Positions 1 through 9,432 of a stretch of DNA of 35,807 bases are shown here, piece by piece. The stretch lies in the NCBI RefSeq assembly GCF_024539675.1, contig NZ_JAHHIT010000096.1, forward strand, positions 1 through 35,807, given 5' to 3'. This DNA comes from Streptomyces hilarionis (GTDB lineage Bacteria; Actinomycetota; Actinomycetes; Streptomycetales; Streptomycetaceae). The notes under the pieces were generated by a model, which worked only from the letters and a program-made list of their open reading frames with translations, did no database searches and was not told where the DNA came from. The position numbers and the translations under genes are program-made. Each line of letters opens with the position of its first letter. Position 1 is the stretch's first letter.

Positions 1-79
1 GACGGGCCCCGTCCCCACACGCCCCCCGAGAGGGGAACCCCGGGCTGCGACGCCCCGGGCCGGCCGAACTGGAGCCGTT

Positions 80-757
<678 letters not shown>

Positions 758-758
758 C

Positions 759-1517
759 ATGGGCGGTGTGCACGCCACCGCCCGGATCGCGGCGCGCGCG
801 GACGGGCGGGGCGGGACCGCGCTGCCCGTCCTGGAGAGTGACGGGCCGCTCGCCCTGCGGCGCACCCGGGGGACCGGCGCGCAGGCGCGCGTGCTGCTCG
901 TCGGGGCGATGAGCGGTCCCCTGGGCGGTGACCGCTTCGCCGTGGAGGCCGACGTGGGCGAAGGCGCCCGGTTGCGGGTGGGCTCGGCCGCCGCGACCAT
1001 CGCCCTGCCCGGGCAGACGAAGGACGACGCCCGCTACGACGTGCGGCTGCGCGTCGCCGACGGCGGTGAACTGCACTGGCTGCCCGAGCCGTTGATCTCG
1101 GCGAAGGGCAGCGACCTGTCCGTCGTCACCCGCGTCGAACTGCACGCCGGGGCGCGGCTGGTGGTACGGGAGGAACAGGTGCTCGGGCGGGTGGGGGAGG
1201 AGCCCGGCCGGCTCGGCAGCCGGCTGGTCGTGCGGATCGCCGGCCGGGTCGTCCTGGACCAGGAACTGGCCTGCGGTCCCGGCGCGCCCGGCGGCTGGGA
1301 CGGTCCCGCCGTGCTCGCGGGGAACCGCGCGGTCGGCCAACTCGTGATCGTGCGGCCGGAGTTCGCCCATGTCCCCGCCGAGTCCGCGATACTCGCGCAG
1401 GGCGCCTGCGTCATGCCGCTGGCGGGCCCCGCGGCGCTGGTCACCGCCGTGGCGCCCGACGGACTGCGCCTGCGGCGCGCGCTGGACGAGGCGCTCGCCG
1501 AGCTGCACATCCGGTGA
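759..1517 (+). CDS. ureD: Urease accessory protein UreD
   Basis: UreD (UreH) is the scaffold that binds apo-urease and docks UreF and UreG during nickel insertion. The 252-residue product has the typical UreD length and the conserved N-terminal ARIAARADGRGGT region followed by alternating beta-strand sequence such as GPLGGDRFAVEADV (near 50-63) and HWLPEPLISAKGSDL (near 107-121). These resemble the UreD core. The ATG lies one base after the ureG stop with no separate ribosome site, suggesting translational coupling. Family recognition is by overall pattern rather than catalytic residues, since UreD has none. No obvious terminator follows; the next gene in the same direction starts about 110 bases later. 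Confidence 0.92.
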   Translation: MGGVHATARIAARADGRGGTALPVLESDGPLALRRTRGTGAQARVLLVGAMSGPLGGDRFAVEADVGEGARLRVGSAAATIALPGQTKDDARYDVRLRVADGGELHWLPEPLISAKGSDLSVVTRVELHAGARLVVREEQVLGRVGEEPGRLGSRLVVRIAGRVVLDQELACGPGAPGGWDGPAVLAGNRAVGQLVIVRPEFAHVPAESAILAQGACVMPLAGPAALVTAVAPDGLRLRRALDEALAELHIR

Positions 1518-1631
1518 GCGGTACTTCTCTTTCCGGTTATCGGATTGGCAAAGAAGGTCAACGACACCTTTTCTCAGGCGCCTCACAGCCGCAAGGATCC
1601 TCCTGCCGCCATAAAACAGGGGAGTTTGCAC

Positions 1632-3230
1632 TTGAAGGACATACGACCGAACAAGCGCATCGCAGCGCTGGGCTCGGCGGGCGCACTCGTCACCGCGACC
1701 CTGATCGCCGGTGCCGTCGCGGCGCCCACGGCCGGTGCGGCCAGCGGCCGTCCCGGTCAGGACCGTGAGGCCCGCGGAGCCGCCATCGCCGCCGAGCGCG
1801 CGGCGAAGGCCGGCATCGCGTGGCACGACTGCCCGGCCGACTGGGGCCTGGAGAAGCCGATCCAGTGCGGCTGGGTCACCGTCCCGCTCGACTACGCCAG
1901 GCCGAACGGCAAGAAGATCAAGCTGGCCGTGGACCGCATCGGCAACACGGGCACGGCGAAGCAGCGCCAGGGCGCGCTCGTGTACAACCCCGGCGGGCCC
2001 GGCGGCTCCGGCATGCGCTTCCCGCGCCGCGTCACCACCAAGGCGCCGGTGTGGGCCAACGTGGCCAAGGCCTACGACTTCGTGGGCTTCGACCCGCGCG
2101 GCGTCGGCCACTCCGCGCCCATCTCCTGCATCGACCCGCAGGAGTTCGTCAAGGCGCCCAAGGCCGACCCGGTGCCCGGCAGCGAGGCCGACAAGCTCGC
2201 CCAGATCAAGCTCGCCCGCGAGTACGCCGACGGCTGCTACGAGCGCAGCGGCGAGATGCTGCCGCACATGACCACGCCGAACACCGTGCGCGACCTGGAC
2301 GTCATCCGGGCCGCCCTCGGCGAGAAGAAGCTCAACTACCTGGGCGTCTCCTACGGCACCTACATCGGGGCCGTCTACGGCACGCTCTTCCCGGGCCACG
2401 TGCGCCGCATGGTCGTCGACAGCGTCGTCAACCCGTCGCGCGAGAAGATCTGGTACGAGGCCAACCTCGACCAGGACGTGGCCTTCGAGGGCCGCTGGAA
2501 GGACTGGGAGGACTGGGTCGCCAAGAACGACGCGACCTTCCACCTCGGCGCCACCCGCGCCGACGTCCAGAACAAGTGGCTTCAGCTGCGCGCCGCCGCG
2601 AAGAAGAACCCGATCGGCGGGCTGGTCGGCCCGGCGGAGCTGATCTCCTTCTTCCAGAGCGCCCCGTACTACGACTCCTCGTGGGTGCCGGTCGCCACCG
2701 TCTTCAGCAAGTACTTCGCGGGAGACACCCAGGCGCTCGTCGACGCGGCCGCGCCGGACATGAGCGACACGGCCGGCAACATCTCCTCGGAGAACAGCAA
2801 CGCCGTCTACACGGCCGTGGAGTGCACCGACGCCAAGTGGCCCACCAGCTGGCGCAAGTGGAACGCGGACAACACGCGGCTCCACAAGGACTACCCGTTC
2901 ATGACCTGGGCCAACGCGTGGATGAACCTCCCGTGCGCCTCCTGGCCGGTCAAGCAGCAGACCCCGGTGAACGTCACCACCCACAAGGGCCTGCCGCCGG
3001 TCATGATCGTGCAGTCCAAGAACGACGCCGCCACCCCGTACGACGGCGCCGTCAGCCTGCACCAGCGCTTCAAGGGCTCGCGCCTGATCACCGAGAAGGA
3101 CGCGGGCTCCCACGGTGTCACCAGCCTGGTGAACACCTGCATCAACCCCCGGGTGGACGCCTACCTCCTCACCGGGAAGCTGGACCGGTCGGACGTGACC
3201 TGCGCGCCGCACGCCACGCCCACGCCGTAA
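1632..3230 (+). CDS. tap: Secreted tripeptidyl aminopeptidase (S33 family)
   Basis: This is an exported serine exopeptidase that removes tripeptides from protein N-termini; in Streptomyces it processes extracellular proteins. I choose the TTG at 1632, because GGGGAG (1619-1624) lies 7 bases upstream and the reading then begins with a signal peptide: basic MKDIRPNKR, a hydrophobic stretch at 11-30, and a likely cleavage near AGA-AS (about 37). An in-frame start at 1545 would bury this signal. The 532-residue product has an alpha/beta-hydrolase fold with oxyanion region NPGGPGGSG (119-127), nucleophile GVSYGTY (S240), acid D465 and base H494 (AGSHGV). From memory it is very close to S. lividans Tap over its full length. 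A 28-base palindrome follows the stop. It stands alone, not in the urease operon by function. Confidence 0.95.
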   Translation: MKDIRPNKRIAALGSAGALVTATLIAGAVAAPTAGAASGRPGQDREARGAAIAAERAAKAGIAWHDCPADWGLEKPIQCGWVTVPLDYARPNGKKIKLAVDRIGNTGTAKQRQGALVYNPGGPGGSGMRFPRRVTTKAPVWANVAKAYDFVGFDPRGVGHSAPISCIDPQEFVKAPKADPVPGSEADKLAQIKLAREYADGCYERSGEMLPHMTTPNTVRDLDVIRAALGEKKLNYLGVSYGTYIGAVYGTLFPGHVRRMVVDSVVNPSREKIWYEANLDQDVAFEGRWKDWEDWVAKNDATFHLGATRADVQNKWLQLRAAAKKNPIGGLVGPAELISFFQSAPYYDSSWVPVATVFSKYFAGDTQALVDAAAPDMSDTAGNISSENSNAVYTAVECTDAKWPTSWRKWNADNTRLHKDYPFMTWANAWMNLPCASWPVKQQTPVNVTTHKGLPPVMIVQSKNDAATPYDGAVSLHQRFKGSRLITEKDAGSHGVTSLVNTCINPRVDAYLLTGKLDRSDVTCAPHATPTP

Positions 3231-3250
3231 GCACCCCCGGCAGGCAGTGA

Positions 3251-3278
3251 GGGGCGGCCGGATCGATCCGGCCGCCCC
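3251..3278. terminator. Perfect 28-base palindrome between convergent genes
   Basis: The stretch is a perfect inverted repeat of GGGGCGGCCGGAT about the centre CGAT, located 20 bases after the tap stop and 64 bases after the end of the convergent acyltransferase. It can act as a bidirectional transcription terminator. A run of T is missing on either side, as is usual in Streptomyces terminators. Confidence 0.75.
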
Positions 3279-3342
3279 TTCGGCGTCCCCCATCGCGCGC
3301 CCCGTCACGCGCGCCCCGGGCCGTGCGTCCCGTGACGCGCCG

Positions 3343-4086
3343 TCAACCCTGCGGCGTGCGCCGGAACGGGCGGGGCAGCTCCCGCTTCCCGCCCTTGCGG
3401 GCCTTCGCCTCGGCCTCCTGCGCCTTCACGACCGCCGCGTACTCGTCCACGTACTCCTGCTCCGACAGCGTCAGGATCGCGTACATGATCTCGTCGGTGA
3501 TGGCCCGCAGCACCGCCTTCTCGTTCTCCATGCCGAGGTAGCGGGAGAAGTCGAGCGGCTCGCCGAAGCGGATCGCCACGGGGTGCAGGGTCGGGATCTT
3601 CTTGCCGGGCGGCTGCGCCTCGAAGGTCCCGATCATCGCGCAGGGGATCACCGGCGCACGCGACTTCAGGGCCATCACCGCGACGCCGACCTTGCCCTTG
3701 TAGAGGCGGCCGTCGTGCGAGCGGGTGCCCTCCGGATAGATGCCGAGCAGCTCGTCCTTGGCGAGCACGCCCAGCCCCTCGCGGATCGCCGCCTGGCCCG
3801 CCTCCTTGCCGGAGCGGTCGACCGGGATCTGACCGGCGCTGCGGAAGAAGGCCGCGGTCAGCCGTCCCTTCACGCCTGGGCCCGTGAAGTACTCGGCCTT
3901 GGCGAGGAAGGTGATGCGGCGTCTGAGGATCGCGGGCATCAGGAAGTGGTCCGAGAACGACAGGTGGTTGCCCGCGATGATGGCCGCTCCCGAGTCCGGC
4001 ACATGCTCCAGGCCCTCGATACGGGGGCGGAACAGCACTCTCAGGAGCGGTCCCAACACCACGTATTTCAGGAGGTAGTAGAACAA
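3343..4086 (-). CDS. 1-acyl-sn-glycerol-3-phosphate acyltransferase (PlsC family)
   Basis: A membrane-associated acyltransferase of the PlsC/LPLAT family, which acylates lysophosphatidate to phosphatidate in phospholipid synthesis. The product has the catalytic H-x4-D motif in NHLSFSDH (H41, D46), the glycerophosphate-binding motif EGTRS (118-122) and a hydrophobic N-terminus (FYYLLKYVVLGPLL) that could lie on the membrane. I take the TTG at 4086 as start: GAGGAG lies 9 bases before it and the family usually begins with MFYY. The frame stays open to a TTG at 4143, which would add 19 residues of no family likeness. The C-terminal 30 residues are Lys/Arg/Glu rich. Streptomyces has several paralogues, so the exact acyl acceptor is uncertain. 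Confidence 0.88.
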   Translation of the reverse strand: MFYYLLKYVVLGPLLRVLFRPRIEGLEHVPDSGAAIIAGNHLSFSDHFLMPAILRRRITFLAKAEYFTGPGVKGRLTAAFFRSAGQIPVDRSGKEAGQAAIREGLGVLAKDELLGIYPEGTRSHDGRLYKGKVGVAVMALKSRAPVIPCAMIGTFEAQPPGKKIPTLHPVAIRFGEPLDFSRYLGMENEKAVLRAITDEIMYAILTLSEQEYVDEYAAVVKAQEAEAKARKGGKRELPRPFRRTPQG

Positions 4087-4163
4087 AGGGAGTCGCTCCT
4101 CGTGTCCGACGGATCGGCTCGCCGCCGAGTTCCAGCAGGTCAACCGGCATGGCGTGGTGTGTC

Positions 4164-4169
4164 AGTGTA
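4164..4169 (-). promoter_or_regulatory. Possible -10 hexamer for the acyltransferase gene
   Basis: TACACT on the minus strand fits the Streptomyces vegetative -10 pattern TANNNT. It would give a leader of roughly 70 bases before the TTG at 4086. No convincing -35 is visible, so this is tentative. Confidence 0.3.
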
Positions 4170-4225
4170 GGGGCAGGCGGCGACCGCCGGAACCGTGCCG
4201 ACCCGGCGCTCCCCGGGCCCTCCCG

Positions 4226-5485
4226 TCACAGCCGCACGACGACCAGCGCGGTGTCGTCGGTGGCGCCGCCGGCCGGCAGGAGCTCCCACAGCACCGCGTC
4301 CGCGAGGGACTCGGGGTCGGCGGCGCGGTGCCGGGCCAGGGCGTCGGCGAGGCGGTTCAGACCGGTGTCGATGTCCTCCCGCCGCCGCTCCACCAGTCCG
4401 TCGGTGTACAGGACGAGGGTGGCGCCCTCGTCGTAGACCGTGCTCGCCTCGGTCCGCGGGACCGGGTCGGGGAGCGCGTCGAGCGGCGGGTCGGTGGCCC
4501 GGTCGAGGAACTCCACGCGGCCGTCGGCGTGGACCAGCGCGGGCGGCGGGTGCCCCGCGCTGCTGTAGGCGATGGTGCGGCGGTCGAAGTCGATGAACGT
4601 GGTCACCGCGGTGGCCGACTCGGCGCCGTCCACGACGTGCGCGTAGCGGCCGAGGACGTTCAGGGCCTCGGCCGGGCCCTCGGCCACCCGGGAGGCGGCG
4701 CTGAGCGCGCTGCGCAGTTGCCCCATCACCCCGGCGGCCTCCAGGCCGTGCCCCACGACGTCGCCGACGGACACGCCGATGCGGTGCCCGCCGACCAGGT
4801 CGACCAGGTCGTACCAGTCCCCGCACACGTTGAGCGCGCCGACCGCCGGGCGGTAGCGCACGGCCGCCCGGTGGTGCCCCACCTGGCGGCGGGCCGGCAG
4901 CATCGCCTCCTGCAGGGCGAGCGCCACCTCGCGTTCCCGGGCGTGCGCCAGGCGCAGCCGCTCGTTGAGCTCCTGCAACTCACGGGCCCGGGTGTACAGC
5001 TCGGCCTCCAGGACCCGGCCCCGGCCGCCGGAGCCCGCGGCGCCCGCGCGGCCGTCGGCCGCCCGTCCGCCCCGCGCCCGGATCAGCTCGGTGACCTCCT
5101 CCACGCGGTGCGCCAGCAGCACCACCGACCCGTCCGGGCCGAGGACGGGCGCGTTGACCGGGCTCCAGTAGCGCTCGTCCCACTCGCCGGGGCGCTCGAG
5201 CGACTCCACGTCGTAGCGTTGCAGGGCCATCGCGTCCCGCTCGCCGGTGGCCAGCACCCGGCGCAGCGAGGCCTCCAGGTTGCGCATGCCGCTGGCGGAA
5301 CCGTCGTTGGGGTTGTCGGGGAAGACGTCGAAGAGGTGCCGGCCGATCATCTGGTCCCGACTGCGGCCGGTTACGCGCAGGAACTCGGCGTTGACGTCCG
5401 CGTACACCAGCTCGGGCGTCAGCAGCGCCACCATGCCGGGCAGGGCCTGGAACACCGCCGCGTAGTCGATCGCCGTGTCGTTCAT
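4226..5485 (-). CDS. PAS domain - SpoIIE-type PP2C serine phosphatase
   Basis: A cytoplasmic signalling phosphatase of the PPM/SpoIIE (RsbU-like) family, which dephosphorylates anti-anti-sigma factors. The N-terminal PAS domain (about 8-135) includes FQALPGMVALL and VTGRSRDQMIGRHLFDVFP. A charged helical linker (155-195) leads into the phosphatase domain (about 200-419). All metal-binding signatures are present: CGDWYD (221-226), VGDVVGHG (240-247), LYTDGL and a C-terminal ATDDTALVVV. The linker is likely a coiled coil that passes the PAS signal on. No transmembrane segment is seen. It lies downstream of, and in the same direction as, a second larger phosphatase, with only 65 bases between them. 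The partner antagonist is not in the window, so the sigma-factor pathway controlled is unknown. Confidence 0.9.
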   Translation of the reverse strand: MNDTAIDYAAVFQALPGMVALLTPELVYADVNAEFLRVTGRSRDQMIGRHLFDVFPDNPNDGSASGMRNLEASLRRVLATGERDAMALQRYDVESLERPGEWDERYWSPVNAPVLGPDGSVVLLAHRVEEVTELIRARGGRAADGRAGAAGSGGRGRVLEAELYTRARELQELNERLRLAHAREREVALALQEAMLPARRQVGHHRAAVRYRPAVGALNVCGDWYDLVDLVGGHRIGVSVGDVVGHGLEAAGVMGQLRSALSAASRVAEGPAEALNVLGRYAHVVDGAESATAVTTFIDFDRRTIAYSSAGHPPPALVHADGRVEFLDRATDPPLDALPDPVPRTEASTVYDEGATLVLYTDGLVERRREDIDTGLNRLADALARHRAADPESLADAVLWELLPAGGATDDTALVVVRL

Positions 5486-5550
5486 GGCTCGCGCCCCATC
5501 CGCCGTTTTCGCGTCATTTTCTCATGTGATGCGGCGTATCGGCTCGCCGT

Positions 5551-8091
5551 TCACGCACCGGGTCCGGTGAGCGACTGCTCCGTCCAGATGACCTTGCCCT
5601 CGGGGAGGAAGCGGGTGCCCCAGCGCCCGCTCACCTGGGAGACCAGCAGCAGCCCGCGGCCGCCCTCGTCGGTGGCGCGCGGGTGGCGCAGGTGGGGCGC
5701 GGTGGCGCCGCCGTCGAAGACCTCGCAGATCAGGGTCCGGCCGCGGATCAGCCGCAGCCGGATCGGACCGTTCGCGTACCGGATGGCATTGGTCACCAGC
5801 TCGCTGACGACCAGCTCGGTGGTGAACGACAGCTCCGCGAGCCCCCACTCCGCCAGCCGGCGGCTCGCGGTCCTGCGGGCCTCGGCGACGGCCGCCGGCT
5901 CGGCGGGCAGCTCCCAGTCGGCCACCCGGTCCGCGCTCAGCCGCCGGGTGCGGGCCATGAGCAGCGCGACGTCGTCGTGGGGGCGGGCCGGTGCGAGCGC
6001 GTCGACCACGGTCCGGCAGCGCAGTTCAAGGGCGCCCGCGGACCGCTCCAGCGCCCGCCGCAGCCGCTGCCGGTCGCTGCCCGGCGCCGGCCCCCCGTCG
6101 CGGGCCAGCAGGCCGTCCGTGTGCAGCGCCAGGGTGCTGCCCTCCGGCAGGAACATCTCGACCGACTCGAACGGCGGCCCGCCCGCGCCGAGCGGCGGCC
6201 CCTGGGGCAGCTCCACGAACGTGACGGCGCCGTCGGGCGCCACCACGGCCGGGGCGGGATGTCCCGCCGCGGCCATCACGCACCGCCCGTCGACGGGGTC
6301 GTAGACCACGTACACGCACGCGGACCCCTCGGCCCGGGCTCCGGTCGTCACGTCCTCGTCGTGGTCCATGCGGGCGACCTGGTCGTCCAGGTGGGCGAGG
6401 ATCTCGTCGGGCCGCAGGTCCAGGGCGGCGAGGGTGCGCACGGCGGTGCGGACCCGGCCCATCGCCGCCGCGGCGTCGATGCCGTGTCCGGGCACCTCGC
6501 CGACCACGAGGGCGACGCGCGCCCCGGACAGCGGGATCAGGTCGTACCAGTCGCCGCCGAGTCCGGTGAGCTCGTCGGCGGGCCGGTAGCAGGCGGACAC
6601 CTCCACCGCGTCCTGCTCCGGCAGCCCGCGGGGGAGCAGGCTGCGCTGGAGCACCAGCGCCGCGTCGCGCTCGCGGGTGTAGCGGCGGGCGTTGTCGACG
6701 CAGACCGCCGCCCGCGAGACGAGATCCTCGGCGAGCGCGAGGTCGTCCTCGTCGAACGGCTCGCGCCGGCCGTCCCGCAGGAAGGTGGTGACGCCCAGGG
6801 TCGTGCCGCGGGCCCGGACCGGCACGATCAGGGCGCTGGGCGGCTCGGACCCGGCGGGCGGCCGGGGCAGCCACTCCTCGGCGGCCCCGTCCAGCCGGTC
6901 GGCCCGCCAGGGCCGCCCGGCGGCCAGACACCGCGCCGGGGGCGAGTCGCCCCGGTAGACGACCACGCGCGGCCGGCCCCCTTCCGCGTCCCGGCCCTCG
7001 CCCGGGTCCTCGTCCCGGTCGGTGTCGCCGTCGCGGGACCCGACCCCGCCGCTCCTGTCGTCGTCGCCGCTCGCGGCGGCGCGGCTCGCGTCCTGCGTGG
7101 TCTCGTCGTCCGGATCGCCCGTGGTGCGGTATCCCGCCCGGTGCAGGCGGACGTGGCCGGAGGGCTCGTCCGCCGCCGGCCCCGGCGTGGGCTCGGCGCC
7201 CCGCAGTACGCGCTCGGGCAGGTCGACGGCGACGACGTCGGCGAAGTCCGGCACGGCCGTGTCGGCGAGCTCCTGCGCGGTCCGGGCGATGTCCAGGCTG
7301 CTGCCGATGCGCCGGCCGGCGCGGTCGAGGAGCGCGAGCCGCTGCCTGGCACGGTGGCGGTCGGTGATGTCGACGACCGTGTAGTAGACGCCCATCGGAC
7401 GGCCGTGGTCGTCGTCCAGCCGGGTGAAGGACATCATGTGCGCGGTCTCCCGGTGCGGCGCGGCCCGCACGTGCCCCAGATGCTCGTAGCCGAGGACCGG
7501 CTCCCCGCTCTCCAGCACCCGGCGCATCCGCTCCTCGATGGCCTCGGAGTCCAGACCGGGCTGGACGTCGGCCATCCGCAGCCCGAGCCGCAGCTCGGGC
7601 GGGCCCCCGCCGAACGCGGCGAGGGCCGCGTTGGACCACACGTAGCGCAGGTCGGTGTCCACGATCGCTATGCCGATCGGGGCGCCCCTCACCATCTGCT
7701 CCAGGACCGAACGGCTCATGTTCCAGCCGGGCGCGTCGCCCATCTCGTTGAGCATCACCAGCCAGCGCGCCCGGCCGCCGGGCTCGTGCGCCGAGGTGAT
7801 GCGGGCCATGACCGGGACCGGCCTGCCGTCCCGGCGCAGCGCCGACAGCAGGCCGGCCCACCCGCCGTCCCGGCGGCACCGCTCCAGGACGTCGGCGACC
7901 CGTCCGGCGTCCCCGTGCGCGAGCAGGCCGGACATGTCCTTGCCCACCGCCTCGGCGGCCGGGTAGCCCAGCAGACGCTCGGCGTCCCTCGTCCAGCTCG
8001 TGACCACGCCCCGCGTGTCCAGCAGCAGGGGGGCGGTGTCCGCCACGTCGAACCGCCGACGGGCGGCGTCGTCCTCATCGTGTGCGCCCAC
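5551..8091 (-). CDS. PAS-PAS-GAF-SpoIIE phosphatase-HATPase hybrid regulator
   Basis: A large cytoplasmic switch protein combining sensor, phosphatase and RsbW-like kinase modules. Numbered from the GTG at 8091 the order is PAS (about 15-115), PAS (125-250), GAF (260-470, interrupted by a highly acidic 300-375 insert), PP2C/SpoIIE (480-715) and a C-terminal HATPase_c anti-sigma kinase (735-840) with N-box ELVTNAIRYA and G2-like EGGRGLLLV. The phosphatase keeps GGDWYD, HTDGL and PHDD, but the usual GDV.GHG reads GEVPGHG, so a metal-ligand aspartate (position 532) is glutamate. Start: GTG 8091 has AGAGAGG 5 bases upstream; a GTG at 8127 gives 12 more residues but its AGGAGG overlaps the start codon itself and is too close to work. 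Such multidomain proteins abound in Streptomyces and are thought to control anti-sigma factor partner switching. Confidence 0.88.
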   Translation of the reverse strand: MGAHDEDDAARRRFDVADTAPLLLDTRGVVTSWTRDAERLLGYPAAEAVGKDMSGLLAHGDAGRVADVLERCRRDGGWAGLLSALRRDGRPVPVMARITSAHEPGGRARWLVMLNEMGDAPGWNMSRSVLEQMVRGAPIGIAIVDTDLRYVWSNAALAAFGGGPPELRLGLRMADVQPGLDSEAIEERMRRVLESGEPVLGYEHLGHVRAAPHRETAHMMSFTRLDDDHGRPMGVYYTVVDITDRHRARQRLALLDRAGRRIGSSLDIARTAQELADTAVPDFADVVAVDLPERVLRGAEPTPGPAADEPSGHVRLHRAGYRTTGDPDDETTQDASRAAASGDDDRSGGVGSRDGDTDRDEDPGEGRDAEGGRPRVVVYRGDSPPARCLAAGRPWRADRLDGAAEEWLPRPPAGSEPPSALIVPVRARGTTLGVTTFLRDGRREPFDEDDLALAEDLVSRAAVCVDNARRYTRERDAALVLQRSLLPRGLPEQDAVEVSACYRPADELTGLGGDWYDLIPLSGARVALVVGEVPGHGIDAAAAMGRVRTAVRTLAALDLRPDEILAHLDDQVARMDHDEDVTTGARAEGSACVYVVYDPVDGRCVMAAAGHPAPAVVAPDGAVTFVELPQGPPLGAGGPPFESVEMFLPEGSTLALHTDGLLARDGGPAPGSDRQRLRRALERSAGALELRCRTVVDALAPARPHDDVALLMARTRRLSADRVADWELPAEPAAVAEARRTASRRLAEWGLAELSFTTELVVSELVTNAIRYANGPIRLRLIRGRTLICEVFDGGATAPHLRHPRATDEGGRGLLLVSQVSGRWGTRFLPEGKVIWTEQSLTGPGA

Positions 8092-8202
8092 GTCGACCTC
8101 TCTGTCGCGCTGAGAGTGGTCTGCCACCTCCTGACCCAGTCCTCACCCTGCCCGCACGGCAGCGGCCGGGCCACCCGAGCGCCGGCCGCGCCGCGCCCTC
8201 GT

Positions 8203-9432
8203 TCACATCCCCCGGGTCAGCACCTTCTCCAGCGAGGCCAGCGCCGAGAGCAGTTCGTCGGCGGTGATCGTCAGCGGCGGCGCCAGGCGGATGGTCGAGC
8301 CGTGGGTGTCCTTGACCAGCACGCCCTCCCGCATGAGGCGCTCGCTCACCTCCCGGCCCGTGCCGAGTGCCGGGTCGACGTCGACGCCCGCCCACAGCCC
8401 CCTCGCCCGGAAGCCGACGACACCCTTGCCGACCAGCCCGGACAGCCCCTCCCGCAGGACGACGCCCAGCTCGGCCGCCCGGCGCTGGAACTCGCCCGTC
8501 TCCAGCAGCTCCACCACCGCCGTGCCGACGGCCGCGGCCAGCGGATTGCCGCCGAAGGTCGAGCCGTGCTCCCCGGGCCGCAGGACCGACAGCACCTCCC
8601 GCCGCGCCACCACCGCCGACACCGGCACGATGCCCCCGCCCAGCGCCTTGCCGAGCAGCAGCACGTCGGGCGTCACCCCCTCGTGCTCCACGGCCAGCGT
8701 CCGGCCGGTGCGTCCGAGGCCGGACTGGATCTCGTCCGCGACGAAGAGGCAGTTCGTCCGCCTGGTCAGCTCCCGCACGCCGGCCAGGTAGCCGTCGTCC
8801 GGCACCACGACGCCCGCCTCGCCCTGGATGGGCTCGATCAGCACCGCCGCCGTCGTCTCGTCGACCGCCGCCTCCAGAGCGGCGAGGTCGTTGTACGGCA
8901 CGACCCGGAACCCCGGCGTGAACGGTCCGAACCCCGTGCGCGCGGTCTCGTCCGTGGAGAAGCTGACGATGGTCGTGGTGCGACCGTGGAAGTTGTCCGC
9001 GGCGACCACGATCGTCGCCCGGTCGGCGGGCACGCCCTTGACCTCGTAGGCCCACTTGCGCACCACCTTGACGGCGCTCTCGACCGCCTCCGCGCCCGTG
9101 TTCATCGGCAGGACCATGTCCAGGCCCGTGAGGTCCGCGAGCCGCTCGGCGAACCCCGCCAGACGGTCGTTGTGGAAGGCGCGGGAGGTGAGCGTGAGCC
9201 GGTCCAGCTGGCGGTGGGCCGCCTCGATCAGCGCCGGATGCCGGTGGCCGAAGTTGAGGGCCGAGTAGCCGGCCAGCATGTCGAGGTAGCGGCGGCCCTC
9301 GACGTCCTCCACCCACGCGCCCTCGGCGCTCGCGACGACCACGGGCAGCGGATGGTAGTTGTGCGCGAGCACGGGCTCCTCGGCGCTGATCAGAGCGGCG
9401 GAGGAGCGGGCGGGCACGACGGGTGCGGTCAT
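8203..9432 (-). CDS. rocD: Ornithine--oxo-acid aminotransferase
   Basis: A PLP-dependent class III aminotransferase that converts ornithine plus 2-oxoglutarate to glutamate semialdehyde/pyrroline-5-carboxylate, the committed step of ornithine catabolism. The 409-residue product shows MLAGYSALNFGHRHP near the N-terminus, NTGAEAVE (111-118), ADEIQSGLGRTG (232-243, with D233 for the PLP pyridine nitrogen) and LLGKALGGG with the Schiff-base lysine K262. All are characteristic of ornithine aminotransferase. The ATG at 9432 overlaps the upstream hydrolase stop as ATGA and has GGAG 8 bases before it, so the two genes are translationally coupled. The open frame extends 8 codons further, but that would remove this spacing. 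With the hydrolase and the Lrp regulator it forms an arginine/ornithine degradation unit. Confidence 0.95.
   Translation of the reverse strand: MTAPVVPARSSAALISAEEPVLAHNYHPLPVVVASAEGAWVEDVEGRRYLDMLAGYSALNFGHRHPALIEAAHRQLDRLTLTSRAFHNDRLAGFAERLADLTGLDMVLPMNTGAEAVESAVKVVRKWAYEVKGVPADRATIVVAADNFHGRTTTIVSFSTDETARTGFGPFTPGFRVVPYNDLAALEAAVDETTAAVLIEPIQGEAGVVVPDDGYLAGVRELTRRTNCLFVADEIQSGLGRTGRTLAVEHEGVTPDVLLLGKALGGGIVPVSAVVARREVLSVLRPGEHGSTFGGNPLAAAVGTAVVELLETGEFQRRAAELGVVLREGLSGLVGKGVVGFRARGLWAGVDVDPALGTGREVSERLMREGVLVKDTHGSTIRLAPPLTITADELLSALASLEKVLTRGM

Noticed and set aside
1545..1631. Upstream in-frame start giving tap 29 extra residues
   Set aside because: The TTG at 1632 has a strong ribosome site and gives a proper signal peptide, whereas the longer form would place the signal internally.
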